Positions 45,402 to 54,039 of a stretch of 64,000 bases of DNA are shown piece after piece. Both the position numbers and the translations under genes were made by a program. The stretch spans positions 62,001 through 126,000 of the forward strand of contig NZ_FMAR01000006.1 of the NCBI RefSeq assembly GCF_900094705.1. The letters run 5' to 3'. Position 1 is the first letter of the stretch. Every line of letters starts with the position of its first letter. A model generated the notes under the pieces. The model had not been told where the DNA came from. It did no database searches and saw only the letters and a list, made by a program, of their open reading frames with translations. This DNA comes from Chitinophaga costaii. GTDB lineage: Bacteria > Bacteroidota > Bacteroidia > Chitinophagales > Chitinophagaceae.

Positions 45402-46658
45402 ATGCAACCAAGACGAGTAGTCGTTACCGGTTTAGGCGCACTTACACCGCTCGGCAATTCTACCGCTGATTATTGGCAGGGATTGGCGAACGGTGTGTCT
45501 GGCGCCGGGTTTATCAAGCAGTTTGACACTGCGAAGTTCAAGACCCGCTTTGCCTGCGAGCTCAAAGATTTCGACCCTACCCGTTATTTAGACAAGAAGG
45601 AGGCCCGTAAAATGGACCCCTTCACACAAACAGCCGTTATTGCCGCCGATGAGGCCGTGCTTGATGCTAAAATTGATCGTAACAGTGTAAATCTGGACCG
45701 CATTGGAGTAATCTGGGCATCCGGAATCGGTGGGATGATTGGTTTTTGCAACGAGTTAAAAGAGTTTTATACTGGTGATGGTACCCCCCGTTTCAGCCCT
45801 TTCCTGATCCCACGCCTTATTTTGGACATTGCCGCCGGCCAGATTTCTATGCGCCACGGCTTCCGGGGGCCTAATTTTGCAGTAGCCTCGGCCTGCGCCT
45901 CCGCCACCAATGCCATCATCGAAGCTTTGCACCATATCCGTTATGGCCTGGCCGATATGATCATTACCGGTGGTTCTGAAAATGTGATCAATGAAGCTTG
46001 TGTGGGTGGGTTTAATGCCATGAAAGCCTTATCTGAACGCAATGAAGACCCTCTCACTGCTTCCCGCCCATTCGATCTGGACCGGGATGGTTTTGTGATG
46101 GGAGAAGGGGCTGGTGCCCTGGTGCTAGAATCGTATGAGCATGCCCTGGAGCGCGGCGCCCATATTTATGCCGAGCTGGGTGGAGGGGGCGCCTCCGCAG
46201 ACGCCTACCATCTTACCGCCCCCCATCCGGAAGGATTGGGCGCCCGCCTGGTGATGAACCGGGCCTTGGAAGATGCAGGCTTGTTACCAAGTGATATCGA
46301 CTACATAAACGTACACGGTACCTCTACTCCCCTGGGCGACATTGCCGAAATTAAGGCCATACAGCACGTATTTGGCGACGCTGCATACCAGCTCAATATC
46401 AGTTCTACCAAATCTATGACCGGCCATCTCCTCGGGGCTGCCGGTGCTATTGAATCTATTGCCTGCATCAAAGCGATTGAACACGGCCTTGTACCTCCCA
46501 CCATCAATCACTTCACAGATGACCCGCAACTGGACCCAAAATTAAATTTTACCTTTAACGTCGCACAGCAGCGGGAGGTAAGAGCAGCAGTTTGCAATAC
46601 CTTCGGCTTTGGTGGACATAATGCCTCCGTTATTTTCAAAAAATTCGTTGCCGAATAG
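45402..46658 (+). CDS. fabF: 3-oxoacyl-ACP synthase II
   Basis: Elongating condensing enzyme (KAS II) of fatty-acid synthesis. The 418-residue thiolase-fold protein has the catalytic triad Cys165 (in SACASATNAI), His305 (NVHGTSTPLGD) and His342 (TGHLLGAAGA), plus the C-terminal NTFGFGGHNAS. It lies between acpP and rnc in one operon; the rnc start follows its stop by one base, so translation of the two is probably coupled. Confidence 0.95.
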   Translation: MQPRRVVVTGLGALTPLGNSTADYWQGLANGVSGAGFIKQFDTAKFKTRFACELKDFDPTRYLDKKEARKMDPFTQTAVIAADEAVLDAKIDRNSVNLDRIGVIWASGIGGMIGFCNELKEFYTGDGTPRFSPFLIPRLILDIAAGQISMRHGFRGPNFAVASACASATNAIIEALHHIRYGLADMIITGGSENVINEACVGGFNAMKALSERNEDPLTASRPFDLDRDGFVMGEGAGALVLESYEHALERGAHIYAELGGGGASADAYHLTAPHPEGLGARLVMNRALEDAGLLPSDIDYINVHGTSTPLGDIAEIKAIQHVFGDAAYQLNISSTKSMTGHLLGAAGAIESIACIKAIEHGLVPPTINHFTDDPQLDPKLNFTFNVAQQREVRAAVCNTFGFGGHNASVIFKKFVAE

Positions 46659-46659
46659 C

Positions 46660-47388
46660 GTGAATATTATACCAGGGTTTTTATATCGTTTCAATCCAAA
46701 AAAAAGGCAGTTATACAAAGACCTTTTGAATTTACTCGGATTTGTGCCGGGTAATTTTGCATTGTATGAAGTAGCCCTTAGTCACCGTTCCAGCAAGGAA
46801 AAATTTCTGGAAAGCAATGAACGGCTGGAATACCTGGGCGATGCGATCCTTGGTGCTATCATTGGCGACTACCTTTTTAAAAAATATCCCTACAAAACAG
46901 AAGGTTATCTCACGGAGATGCGCTCCAAAATTGTGAATCGCCAGCAATTAAATGACATCGCGATTAAAATGGGCCTGCGCAAACTCACCATCTACGATAA
47001 GTATAACAGCTTCTTGAAGATCAGCCAAATCTTTGGCAATACACTGGAAGCACTTGTAGGCGCAGTATACCTCGATAAAGGCTACAACCGCACCAAACAA
47101 TTTGTACACAAGCGTTTACTGGTACCCTACATAGACCTGGAAGCGCTGGAGATCGTGGAAATGAACCATAAGAACAAATTGTATGGTTGGGCCAACAAGA
47201 ATGGTAAGAACCTGGAGTTTGAACTGCTGGAGGAACAAATGGACAGTGGCCGCCGCATCTTCACCGTAGGGGCTATGGTAGATGGAGAACTAATTTGTAG
47301 CGGAAAAGCCTTTAATAAAAAAGACGCCAGCCAGATTGCGGCACAACAAGCCATAGAGCTGCTAGGCCTGGGCGACAATGAACGATAA
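46660..47388 (+). CDS. rnc: Ribonuclease III
   Basis: Double-strand-specific endoribonuclease for rRNA and mRNA processing. From GTG 46660 it has 242 residues. The RNase III domain has the signature ERLEYLGDAILGAI, containing catalytic acidic residues, and EALVGAVYLDKGY. The C-terminal double-stranded-RNA-binding domain ends with FNKKDASQIAAQQAIELLG. The frame is open further upstream inside fabF (to an ATG at 46609), but starting at the GTG one base after the fabF stop fits coupled translation and family length. It is the last gene of the acpP operon. Confidence 0.92.
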   Translation: MNIIPGFLYRFNPKKRQLYKDLLNLLGFVPGNFALYEVALSHRSSKEKFLESNERLEYLGDAILGAIIGDYLFKKYPYKTEGYLTEMRSKIVNRQQLNDIAIKMGLRKLTIYDKYNSFLKISQIFGNTLEALVGAVYLDKGYNRTKQFVHKRLLVPYIDLEALEIVEMNHKNKLYGWANKNGKNLEFELLEEQMDSGRRIFTVGAMVDGELICSGKAFNKKDASQIAAQQAIELLGLGDNER

Positions 47389-47517
47389 TCGTTCTTCCTT
47401 ATTGACAACCATTCCCTGAAACCTATTCCCCGACTTATCTTCCTACATTTTTCTATTGTCCTTGCTAATATTTTTTATGACTTCCTACAGCATGTCATAG
47501 TTATGCTTCCATATTAT

Positions 47518-48001
47518 TTAGGCAACGCCTACCTGCACCTGGCTAAGATTATTTTCCGGGTGTTCAAATTCGAAGTGAATATAATGCTCCTTGTATTCCC
47601 CGTTTACCTGCATACCACTATTAATTACGGACCCCGGTATGCCACTTTTTACACGTACTGCCCAGCGCATTTCATGCACCCTTGTGCAATACCCTTACGC
47701 AGGCAAATGCGGGCACTCTGACCAAACCATGGGGTGCGTATACATTTTTGAGCATAACGACCAGAAAACCTGACCATAATTCCAATTCCGAATCGGGGTT
47801 GCCATAGCAGCCGAGGTAATGCCATTGCTGGTAGCCATCAATCCCTAGACCGGCAGCCAGGGCACCGTGGCACAGGGCTTTAGGGGTTTTATAGCGCATT
47901 TCCACCATGCCGGCCATGGTTACCGTAAAGCGGTGGGGTAAAATGGCGCGGCCTTCTCCAAAAGGGGTGTGCCTGCCGCATGAAAGCAACCGAACCAGCA
48001 C
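47518..48001 (-). pseudogene. Frameshifted GyrI-like small-molecule-binding domain remnant
   Basis: A minus-strand relic. One frame carries QQWHYLGCYGNPDSELELW and VPAFACVRVLHKG and then hits a stop at 47672-47674. A different frame takes over directly with INSGMQVNGEYKEHYIHFEF and ENNLSQVQVGVA, ending at 47518-47520. Joined, these match the second half of GyrI/AraC effector-binding domains (an LPAF...HKG strand, then G.Y.E.Y and a final VQ.PV-like strand). The N-terminal side overlaps the 3' end of the PfpI-like gene and has no clear start. Probably a lost ligand-binding or resistance protein formerly controlled by the WYL regulator. Confidence 0.55.
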
Positions 48002-48543
48002 CGGAAATCTTTATTTTCCATCAGGCTAAAATGATGGCTGCTGTTTTCCTCGACGGCAACGGGCTGCGTATTGCTGACGGTGATTACATTCCCATCGTCT
48101 ACAGCGTAGGCGGCTAAAAACCGGCAGGCTGTCCCGTGTTCCGGAGCGGCGATTGGCAGGGAAGGCAGTGCATGACTGGTATGTGTTCCCTGCTCCAGCC
48201 TACCACTGCGGACCAGCAGCGTGGAGGGTTCACTACAAGCCGGCTGCGGCTGCTGTATCATATATTGGAGCAGCTGGAGTATTCCATGCAGGGCCGGATC
48301 ATGTTGTTGCAAGGCTATACCGCCGGGCAGGATAAGCAGGTCAATAGATTCAGGGTGTAGTGCATCCAGGAAGGTGTATGGTGTTATGGAAAGGTTAGCC
48401 GCGGAGCTTACCGGCCCACTATCGATCGAAAAGATGGTAACGGCCAAGTCGGTGCATTGATGCAACCCGTACATGGAAAGGGCTGGCTGCCAGTCTGCAT
48501 AACCTTTGTATACTAATACGTAACAATTCCTTCGTTTTTCCAT
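47920..48543 (-). CDS. DJ-1/PfpI-family protein, divergent and possibly decaying
   Basis: 207 residues from ATG 48543 (MEKRRNCYVLVYKGYADWQ). The N-terminal half is good DJ-1/PfpI: VYKGYADWQPALSMYGL and SIDLLILPGGIA. The second half is aberrant. Where relatives carry the nucleophile elbow ICGAT, this has ACSEPST; later GTHTSHA and DDGNVITVSN still align. The C-terminal 40 residues look unlike the family, and the same DNA is read in another frame by the GyrI remnant. The protein may be inactive. It lies downstream of the WYL regulator gene on the same strand. Confidence 0.6.
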   Translation of the reverse strand: MEKRRNCYVLVYKGYADWQPALSMYGLHQCTDLAVTIFSIDSGPVSSAANLSITPYTFLDALHPESIDLLILPGGIALQQHDPALHGILQLLQYMIQQPQPACSEPSTLLVRSGRLEQGTHTSHALPSLPIAAPEHGTACRFLAAYAVDDGNVITVSNTQPVAVEENSSHHFSLMENKDFRCWFGCFHAAGTPLLEKAAPFYPTALR

Positions 48544-48617
48544 GGCATTTGTATTTGATAACAAAACAAATGCATGGGTATGACAACAGTATGTCAGGAG
48601 GAGTTAAAATTAGGTTA

Positions 48618-49577
48618 CTAGATTCCATGGTGGTCCTGCAATGCCTGCACCTGGTTTCGGACGGTAGTGATCAGCTCTACCGGGCTAATGACCTTTACCC
48701 CATCACCACACGTGAGAATCCAGCGGGCAAAGTAGTCCAGGCAGCTTACAAGGAAAGTCATTTCAAAACCATTTTCCAAGGGTGCTTCGGTGAGTAGGCC
48801 GTACTCCCTTTTAAACGTTTGCATTTGGTTGGCCACGTCTTTGCGCACATGCATGATCACGAGGTGCTGCATATCATCGGGGCGGTTTTTCTGTAGATCC
48901 AGGTAATCCTGCAGGGAGATGCGTTTTTCCCTTTTAAATATTTCATTAGTTATGGTCAGCGCTTTAATGCGGTCTGCCCGAAAGTCGCGGTAGTCCTGCC
49001 GCAAGCGACACCATGCTATGAGGTGCCAGCGGCTATGGCTATAAAAAAGACCAATGGGTTCTACCACGCGTTTAGATTGATGGCCATCCATCACCGTGCT
49101 GTACTCTAAGCTTATCACTTGTTGCCGGGCAAGGGCTTGCTGGAGGGGCGTTACAAAACGATTGGGAAAATCGTCCTGTACAGGATCAGATGATCTCAGG
49201 ATGGCAATTTGTGCTTCCAGGTTTTCAAGAAAGTCTTTATCAGTACTCCGCAGCACGGCCCGTATTTTTTTCATGGCGGATGCAAATTGCTGGCGGATGC
49301 TCTGATCCCCAAATTGTTCCATCATCTTCTCGCCAGTGAGCAGGGCGGCTGCCTCCTGCTCATTAAACATGACTGGTGGCAGGTGGTAACCTTCCACAAT
49401 ATAATAACCAGTGCCTGCTTCTGCACCAATGGGCACGCCCGCCTCCTGCAATGCCTTTATATCACGGTACACGGTGCGTAAGCTCATACTGAAACGATCG
49501 GCTATTTCTGCAGCCTTCACGATCTTCTTACTTTGCAGATGTATTAAAATAGCGGTAAGCCGGTCTATGCGATTCAT
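48618..49577 (-). CDS. WYL-domain transcriptional regulator (YafY-like)
   Basis: 319-residue regulator with an N-terminal winged HTH (MNRIDRLTAILIHLQSK, FSMSLRTVYRDIKALQEAG) and a central WYL domain (WHLIAWCRLRQDYRDFRADRI). The C-terminal WCX extension ends with the ITTVRNQVQAL segment. WYL domains bind ligands, often nucleotides or nucleic acids, and control DNA-damage or stress genes. In Bacteroidota such regulators often sit next to a GyrI-, DinB- or PfpI-type target; here the downstream PfpI-like gene and GyrI remnant look like its former targets, and both appear damaged. Confidence 0.9.
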   Translation of the reverse strand: MNRIDRLTAILIHLQSKKIVKAAEIADRFSMSLRTVYRDIKALQEAGVPIGAEAGTGYYIVEGYHLPPVMFNEQEAAALLTGEKMMEQFGDQSIRQQFASAMKKIRAVLRSTDKDFLENLEAQIAILRSSDPVQDDFPNRFVTPLQQALARQQVISLEYSTVMDGHQSKRVVEPIGLFYSHSRWHLIAWCRLRQDYRDFRADRIKALTITNEIFKREKRISLQDYLDLQKNRPDDMQHLVIMHVRKDVANQMQTFKREYGLLTEAPLENGFEMTFLVSCLDYFARWILTCGDGVKVISPVELITTVRNQVQALQDHHGI

Positions 49578-49689
49578 GGTAAAATTTAAAAAACGTATTT
49601 AGTGAAGTCTTCCTTCTAATGCGGTTCTAATCCGCCATGGTAGCGGAAAAAATATTTTACAAATTTCTCCCCTCCTTTTAAACTTCGCG

Positions 49690-49891
49690 TATCAATGGCC
49701 GTCTTTATACCGTACAACATTTGAAAGGAACGCGAAAGCGGGGATGAAATTAAAAATTGATTAAAATGTTGTCAGATAGCGCCTAAAGTACCTTCAAAAC
49801 GGCGAAAGCGCTATACCTTCACTAGATGCTACAGTACAGAATATAGGTTAAATGGTATGCCCCTGCAATTTCTTGCGGGGGCCTTTTTTTG
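49690..49891 (+). ncRNA. Candidate structured small RNA
   Basis: Plus-strand non-coding segment ending in an intrinsic terminator, although no plus-strand gene lies upstream. Features: two GAAA-capped hairpins (CGCGAAAGCG near 49733 and GGCGAAAGC near 49803); ATAGCGC (around 49775) pairing with GCGCTAT (around 49810) across the second hairpin; and a terminator GGCCCCCGC-type stem. No match to tmRNA, RNase P RNA or SRP RNA landmarks was seen. The 5' end is not defined and no consensus promoter was found, so the start is approximate. Confidence 0.45.
49858..49891 (+). terminator. Terminator of the candidate RNA
   Basis: GCCCCTGC and GCGGGGGC arms around an ATTTCTT loop, followed by T7. Confidence 0.8.
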
Positions 49892-49913
49892 TACCTGCCC
49901 AATCCATTGATTG

Positions 49914-49937
49914 TAAGCCATAAATGGCTTTTTTTCT
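49914..49937 (+). terminator. Second, tandem terminator
   Basis: AAGCCAT-AA-ATGGCTT followed by T-rich sequence, 25 bp after the first. The stem is short and the two-base loop would open by a pair. Confidence 0.55.
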
Positions 49938-50639
49938 GGCATCCACCGGTTTCTACTGCATTACAATTTACTACAGATTAACAGTAATTAACACTATCCG
50001 ATTGGATAGTAAAATTTAGTTCGTGCACCTGATCTTTTATAATATCACATCCTGAATTTCTTATCGTCCTTAATTTAAGGCTTGTTGTTCTCATCACTAC
50101 TACCTCAAATATAAATGCCTGCGATCATTAAGCCGCTAGCACTGCTGCTAAATTTTCCAGTGATTATTTTCGTATATCCATCCCCGTATGCAAAAATTCT
50201 TTCCGTTTGGAAGTGAGCCTCAATTGCCAACGGCAGCCATGTTCACTATTGATGGGAACCAACTAAGGGAGGCTATCCCGCTGTCCGGGAAATGATTAAA
50301 GGTGGCCATATTGTTTTTCGGATGCCCCCCTCTAAACAGGTAGCCACTGCTAACCAGGTAATGCAGAAATCCTGCTTTTATGGCAGCTGGGTATGCACTC
50401 ATCCCGGCCAATGCATTTTCTGTTTAAATCAGCGTATCCAAGGTTAAGGCGCTCTTTTGTGTGTGAGTTACCGCACTAATCCATATCCAAAAATAATAAA
50501 CAAAATAATTTTATCATCCACCTGGGGTTTAAGCATGATCGTGTGAAAATACCCTGAAAATATACACCTTTTTGCCTCTCCCCCCACTTTTTTCATACCC
50601 AAAATCATTACTATTTGGTTATCCTTCATAGTAAATTCT

Positions 50640-50674
50640 TTTGTCCTTTAAATAGAATAAATTTTATATTTTTG
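50640..50674 (+). promoter_or_regulatory. Promoter of the small-gene cluster
   Basis: TTTG at 50640-50643 and an exact -7 TATTTTTG at 50667-50674, spaced 23 bp (upper end of the accepted range). About 105-135 bp of leader precede the first small gene. Confidence 0.55.
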
Positions 50675-50809
50675 TTTCAACGTAGTAAGGATACTTTTTC
50701 AATAACACGGCTTTTTTTACCCCATCTTCAGCCTGTTTTACAAGAAAAGAAATCCTCATAAAATTATCAAAAGGAAAATATGTTATCACCCTGTCAACAT
50801 TACATCCAT

Positions 50810-51082
50810 ATGAACACCCAGCCAACGTTTACAGCAAAGAAAGCATTCAACGAAAAAAAATTAGAAAACTTGATTGCTGCGTTCGTACAGCAGGTGAATG
50901 AGTTGAACAACATGTCGCTGAAACATATCAGCATCTACCTGCACGGAGAAGAAGGATGTTTTTACGAGGCTACCCCTCTTCAAGATCAAGGCGTTATTCC
51001 ACTTGAAAACAATGTTACTTACCGCGAGCTGGAAGTGGCTGCCCCCGTGCAGAACCGCATATATTTGATTTCCAGGGGTTAG
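50810..51082 (+). CDS. Small protein of unknown function
   Basis: No family recognised. From ATG 50810 it has 90 residues (MNTQPTFTAKKAF); an in-frame ATG at 50780 would add 10. There is no signal peptide or membrane segment. The sequence alternates a helical, charged N-terminal part (EKKLENLIAAFVQQVNELNN) with short beta-like segments (LKHISIYLHGEEGCFYEA, TYRELEVAAP, RIYLISRG), suggesting a compact alpha/beta domain. It has a promoter of its own 135 bp upstream. Confidence 0.6.
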   Translation: MNTQPTFTAKKAFNEKKLENLIAAFVQQVNELNNMSLKHISIYLHGEEGCFYEATPLQDQGVIPLENNVTYRELEVAAPVQNRIYLISRG

Positions 51083-51334
51083 ATTTTTGGAACTTCTTAT
51101 CCGTTTTCTGCAAACCCGCTGCCATTTAATATCTACGCGAGTCTAGGCCTGACAGCACACGGATCATTTTAAGACAATCTTTACTCCTAAATGCAGGAAA
51201 TTACTTTACTTGTCTTTGTTGCTCATACCTGGCAACAAACATAATCCTGTGCCTTTTGCGGTTTTAAGTTTTTATTAAGGTTTGCGGGTTAAACCAATTA
51301 CATCCATGCGCATCTAATTTATCAATTAAAACGC
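51083..51334 (+). promoter_or_regulatory. Intergenic region with possible promoter
   Basis: TTTG at 51255-51258 and AAGGTTTG at 51277-51284 (one mismatch to TAnnTTTG), spaced 18 bp, lie about 50 bp before the next small gene. Nothing else is seen in this 250-bp gap. Confidence 0.35.
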
Positions 51335-51601
51335 ATGAACATGAAAGCAATCCTACTAATTGGCACCTTGTTGATGTCCATACTGACTATTCACGTTGCC
51401 AGCGCGCAAACTTATTATACATTCCCCGTAAATAATATTCCCCACGAGCATCCCACCCGGATCACGCACCACAAAATAACACACCGGCAAGCCGAAAAAA
51501 AACAGGCACTTACCTTGCGCAAAGAGCAACACCCTGTAAGGCAGGAAGCACATGTTGCTTATGTAAAAAGAGGTGATGGTTTTGCCCGTGACATTTATTG
51601 A
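51335..51601 (+). CDS. Small secreted protein, His-rich
   Basis: 88 residues (or 86 from the second Met at 51341) with a signal peptide (MKAILLIGTLLMSILTIHV, cleavage after ASAQ). The mature part is about 60 residues, basic and histidine-rich (HEHPTRITHHKITHRQAEKK). I recognise no family. A lipoprotein gene starts 22 bp downstream, so the two are probably co-transcribed and both act in the envelope. Confidence 0.6.
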   Translation: MNMKAILLIGTLLMSILTIHVASAQTYYTFPVNNIPHEHPTRITHHKITHRQAEKKQALTLRKEQHPVRQEAHVAYVKRGDGFARDIY

Positions 51602-51623
51602 TTGTCTTTCAAAAAACGATATC

Positions 51624-51929
51624 ATGAAAAAGATGTTGCAATACCTGCAGGTGGTCATAACCACTGCATTTGTGCTGACCGCTTGCGTACCCTCCGCAGT
51701 AGTGGTGCGGGAAAGGCCGATAGCTCCTGGCTATGTAGTAACACGCCCTGCCCCGCCTTACCCTGATGCAGTGTGGATTAATGAAGACTGGATTTACCGG
51801 GGCGGTCGTTATGAATATGTGCGCCCTCACTGGGAAAGGCCACCTCATCCCGGACATGTATGGCACGGTGGATACTGGGAAAACCATCCTCACGGCTATG
51901 CCTGGCATCGTGGACACTGGGGCCGGTAA
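51624..51929 (+). CDS. YXWGXW-type repeat lipoprotein
   Basis: 101 residues from ATG 51624. Lipobox LTAC puts the lipidated Cys at residue 21. The mature part is Pro/Trp/His/Tyr-rich with repeats of a W-x-x-GG-x-Y and W-x-x-G-x-W kind: DWIYRGGRYEYV, HVWHGGYWENH and AWHRGHWGR. These resemble the YXWGXW repeats of small envelope lipoproteins whose role is not established. It follows the secreted His-rich protein gene by 22 bp. A frame open from 51573 overlaps that gene and is not a likely start. Confidence 0.75.
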   Translation: MKKMLQYLQVVITTAFVLTACVPSAVVVRERPIAPGYVVTRPAPPYPDAVWINEDWIYRGGRYEYVRPHWERPPHPGHVWHGGYWENHPHGYAWHRGHWGR

Positions 51930-51999
51930 GTCAAATATCTTCCTAAAAAAACCGGCGAAAGGGTCTAATAGCCATAAATTGCCAATTTTAATTAAATCG

Positions 52000-52037
52000 G
52001 GGGCATAACGCACAGCGCGTTACGCCCTTTTTCTATT
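52000..52037 (+). terminator. Terminator of the small envelope genes
   Basis: GGGC-A-TAACGC (52001-52011) and GCGTTA-C-GCCC (52017-52027) pair with one A/C mismatch, followed by TTTTTCT. Confidence 0.75.
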
Positions 52038-52041
52038 TTTG
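52034..52041 (+). promoter_or_regulatory. -7 element right before the acyl-CoA-dehydrogenase-like gene
   Basis: TATTTTTG ends four bases before the ATG at 52046 and abuts the upstream terminator. As at lspA, transcription from it would give an almost leaderless message. No -33 TTTG is seen. Confidence 0.4.
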
Positions 52042-52045
52042 CAAC

Positions 52046-53104
52046 ATGACACACCCTTCGGCGTTACTGCCCATCGCTTTTACCCACCTTATCCGGACCC
52101 ACGCCTCGCAGGCGGAAGCCTTGCAGCAACTGCATCCTGCACAACTGGAACTGCTGTATGCGCAGCACTGGTTGAAAGCAGCGGTGCCGGCCGTTTACGG
52201 AGGACTGGAATATTCCCTGCCCCAACTGGTAGCGCTAGAAGAGGCTATGGGATGGGCAGATGGCAGTATGGGCTGGGTATTTACCCTGTGCGCGGGTGCC
52301 GGATGGTTTGGCGGCTTTATGAAACCGGCTTTTGCCACGCGCATATTCAGTGACCCCGCAGTATGCCTGGCCGGAAGCGGCGCTATAACGGGAATGGCTA
52401 CACGTGAAAATAATGGTTACCGGGTGCGCGGTAGCTGGCAGTATGCCAGCGGGGTAAAACATGCCACGGTTTTTACAGCCAACTGTTCACTGGCCGGCAC
52501 GGAAGAAGTACTCACCCTCGCCTTTTTACGCAGCGAGGTAACATTGCAACCTACCTGGCATACATTAGGCATGGTGGCCACCGGTAGTGACTCTTTTTCG
52601 GTAAATGATGTATGGATACCGGAAGAGCGATTGTTTAAGATAGATCCAGCATCGGTGCAGGTGAAAGCTCCCCTGTATTATTTTCCCTTCCTGCAGCTGG
52701 CGGAAGCCACCTTGGGGGCAAACATAGGCGGTATGGCCCTCCATTTTCTCGATGCCGCAGCCGTGCAATTGGCCGCTAAAACCCACATTACTTCCGTACA
52801 GCAACAGACGATGCAAGCAGTATTTACCCAGGCCTCTCAGGCACTCACTACCCACCGCAGCGCACTTCATTCGGCAGTGGAAGCGGCCTGGCAATATTGT
52901 GTAGCGCAACATACCATATCCGATCATTTACTGCATGATGTAAGCCACAGCAGCCGTGCACTGGCGAGAGCCGCTCTTCAGGCGGTAGATACCCTTTATC
53001 CTTACTGCGGTATGGCTGCAGCCAACCCCCAAACAGAGATCAACCGTGTATGGCGCGACCTGCACACCGCCAGCCAGCACGCTCTCCTGACCTTTGAAGT
53101 ATAA
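52046..53104 (+). CDS. Acyl-CoA dehydrogenase-like flavoprotein
   Basis: 352 residues with the acyl-CoA dehydrogenase fold: an N-terminal helical domain (VPAVYGGLEYSLPQLVALEEAMG), the beta domain (GSGAITGMATRENNGYRVRGSWQYASGV; WHTLGMVATGSDSFSVNDVWIP) and a shortened C-terminal helical domain. The segment with the substitution pattern GSWQYASG is typical of group D flavin monooxygenases (HpaB/DszC relatives) as well as of atypical dehydrogenases. The usual catalytic Glu position is not identifiable by eye. Substrate unknown, and no reductase gene adjoins. Confidence 0.75.
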   Translation: MTHPSALLPIAFTHLIRTHASQAEALQQLHPAQLELLYAQHWLKAAVPAVYGGLEYSLPQLVALEEAMGWADGSMGWVFTLCAGAGWFGGFMKPAFATRIFSDPAVCLAGSGAITGMATRENNGYRVRGSWQYASGVKHATVFTANCSLAGTEEVLTLAFLRSEVTLQPTWHTLGMVATGSDSFSVNDVWIPEERLFKIDPASVQVKAPLYYFPFLQLAEATLGANIGGMALHFLDAAAVQLAAKTHITSVQQQTMQAVFTQASQALTTHRSALHSAVEAAWQYCVAQHTISDHLLHDVSHSSRALARAALQAVDTLYPYCGMAAANPQTEINRVWRDLHTASQHALLTFEV

Positions 53105-53164
53105 GAAAAATACTGTATATTTATTTTACAAACCCCTACGTTTTACAAAACAATTTTGCACTGA

Positions 53165-54037
53165 ATGAAAACCTATATTTATCTTAACCCCAAAGGGAGC
53201 TGGCATTTGTTGCTGCTCCTGGTCCTGCTGTTATGCAGTTGTGTAAACCTCCAACATGTGAGCGATTATGCTACCACTTCCACCACCCAATTGAAAACTT
53301 ACGATGCGCTGGGTTACAGTTTTTCCCAGGCCTGCGACGACGCTTGCGGCATTATGGCCCTGCGTGATTTACAGCTCATGACCACAGACTGCCACTGCGC
53401 CGCAGATAGCACTGCCGATAGCGTAACCACTGTTATCTGTAAAGGGCTTAAAACCTATTTCGATGCATTGTCCAAATTATCCGGCAAAGAAACTGGCAAA
53501 TACAAAACTTCCGGCTTCTCCAAAAGCTTACAGGCAGGTAGTTTTGGTAGTGTTACCATCACTAAACCACAGGCAACAGCTTATACTCAGCTGGCAGGCT
53601 TGATAACGGATGTTATAGCGGGCTTCTACAAACACCAGAAAGTAAGAGAATACATCAACACCGCCAATGCGCCTGTGCAGGAATTATTGCAGGCATTGGC
53701 TTTTAATATCAGGGATAACCTGGGTGGTAAGCTGAAGGCACAGCAAGCCCGCTTGCAAAGCCTGTATTTCGACCTGGCGAACGACAGCGTGGCTACGCAA
53801 TATGAACGTACCAAAGCTATACAAGACTACCATGCCACGGCACAGACTTTAAAAACAAAGGCTGCCGAACTGGAAGTTTTTGCTAAAGGGCTGGACAAGC
53901 TGGCCAAGGGCCATCAAAAGCTGTATGAAGAAAGAGAAAGGCTTACCCTTGCGGCATGTAAAGCAGTCCTCACCGAATATTCCGACCAGGTAAACGATCT
54001 GGTGGATGCGTTCAATAAACTTAAAAACAACCACTGA
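53165..54037 (+). CDS. Predicted helical lipoprotein, unknown function
   Basis: 290 residues, no family recognised. The N terminus has a hydrophobic run (HLLLLLVLLL) and lipobox CSC with the lipidated Cys at about residue 26. Four more cysteines occur in two tight pairs, CDDAC and CHC, with a further one in VICKGL, so disulfides or metal binding are possible. From about residue 140 it is nearly all helix, with long heptad-like stretches (LKAQQARLQSLYFDLAND, AELEVFAKGLDKLAKGHQKLYEERE). The next gene begins 2 bp after its stop, so the two are translated as a unit. Confidence 0.7.
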   Translation: MKTYIYLNPKGSWHLLLLLVLLLCSCVNLQHVSDYATTSTTQLKTYDALGYSFSQACDDACGIMALRDLQLMTTDCHCAADSTADSVTTVICKGLKTYFDALSKLSGKETGKYKTSGFSKSLQAGSFGSVTITKPQATAYTQLAGLITDVIAGFYKHQKVREYINTANAPVQELLQALAFNIRDNLGGKLKAQQARLQSLYFDLANDSVATQYERTKAIQDYHATAQTLKTKAAELEVFAKGLDKLAKGHQKLYEERERLTLAACKAVLTEYSDQVNDLVDAFNKLKNNH

Positions 54038-54039
54038 TC

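Larger units (their letters stand above)
49578..50639. other. Long gene-poor region
   Basis: About 1.1 kb between the WYL regulator and the small-gene cluster without a supported protein gene. Its left part holds a likely structured RNA with two terminators (listed separately). From 49940 to 50640 only short, unconvincing frames occur, including a 63-codon minus-strand frame at 50220-50411 and a 36-codon plus-strand frame from 50187. AT content is higher than in neighbouring genes. Confidence 0.6.

Noticed and set aside
50220-50411. 63-codon minus-strand frame in the gene-poor region
   Set aside because: No signal peptide, domain or promoter, and no coding-like composition that I can see; might be a relic but cannot be supported.
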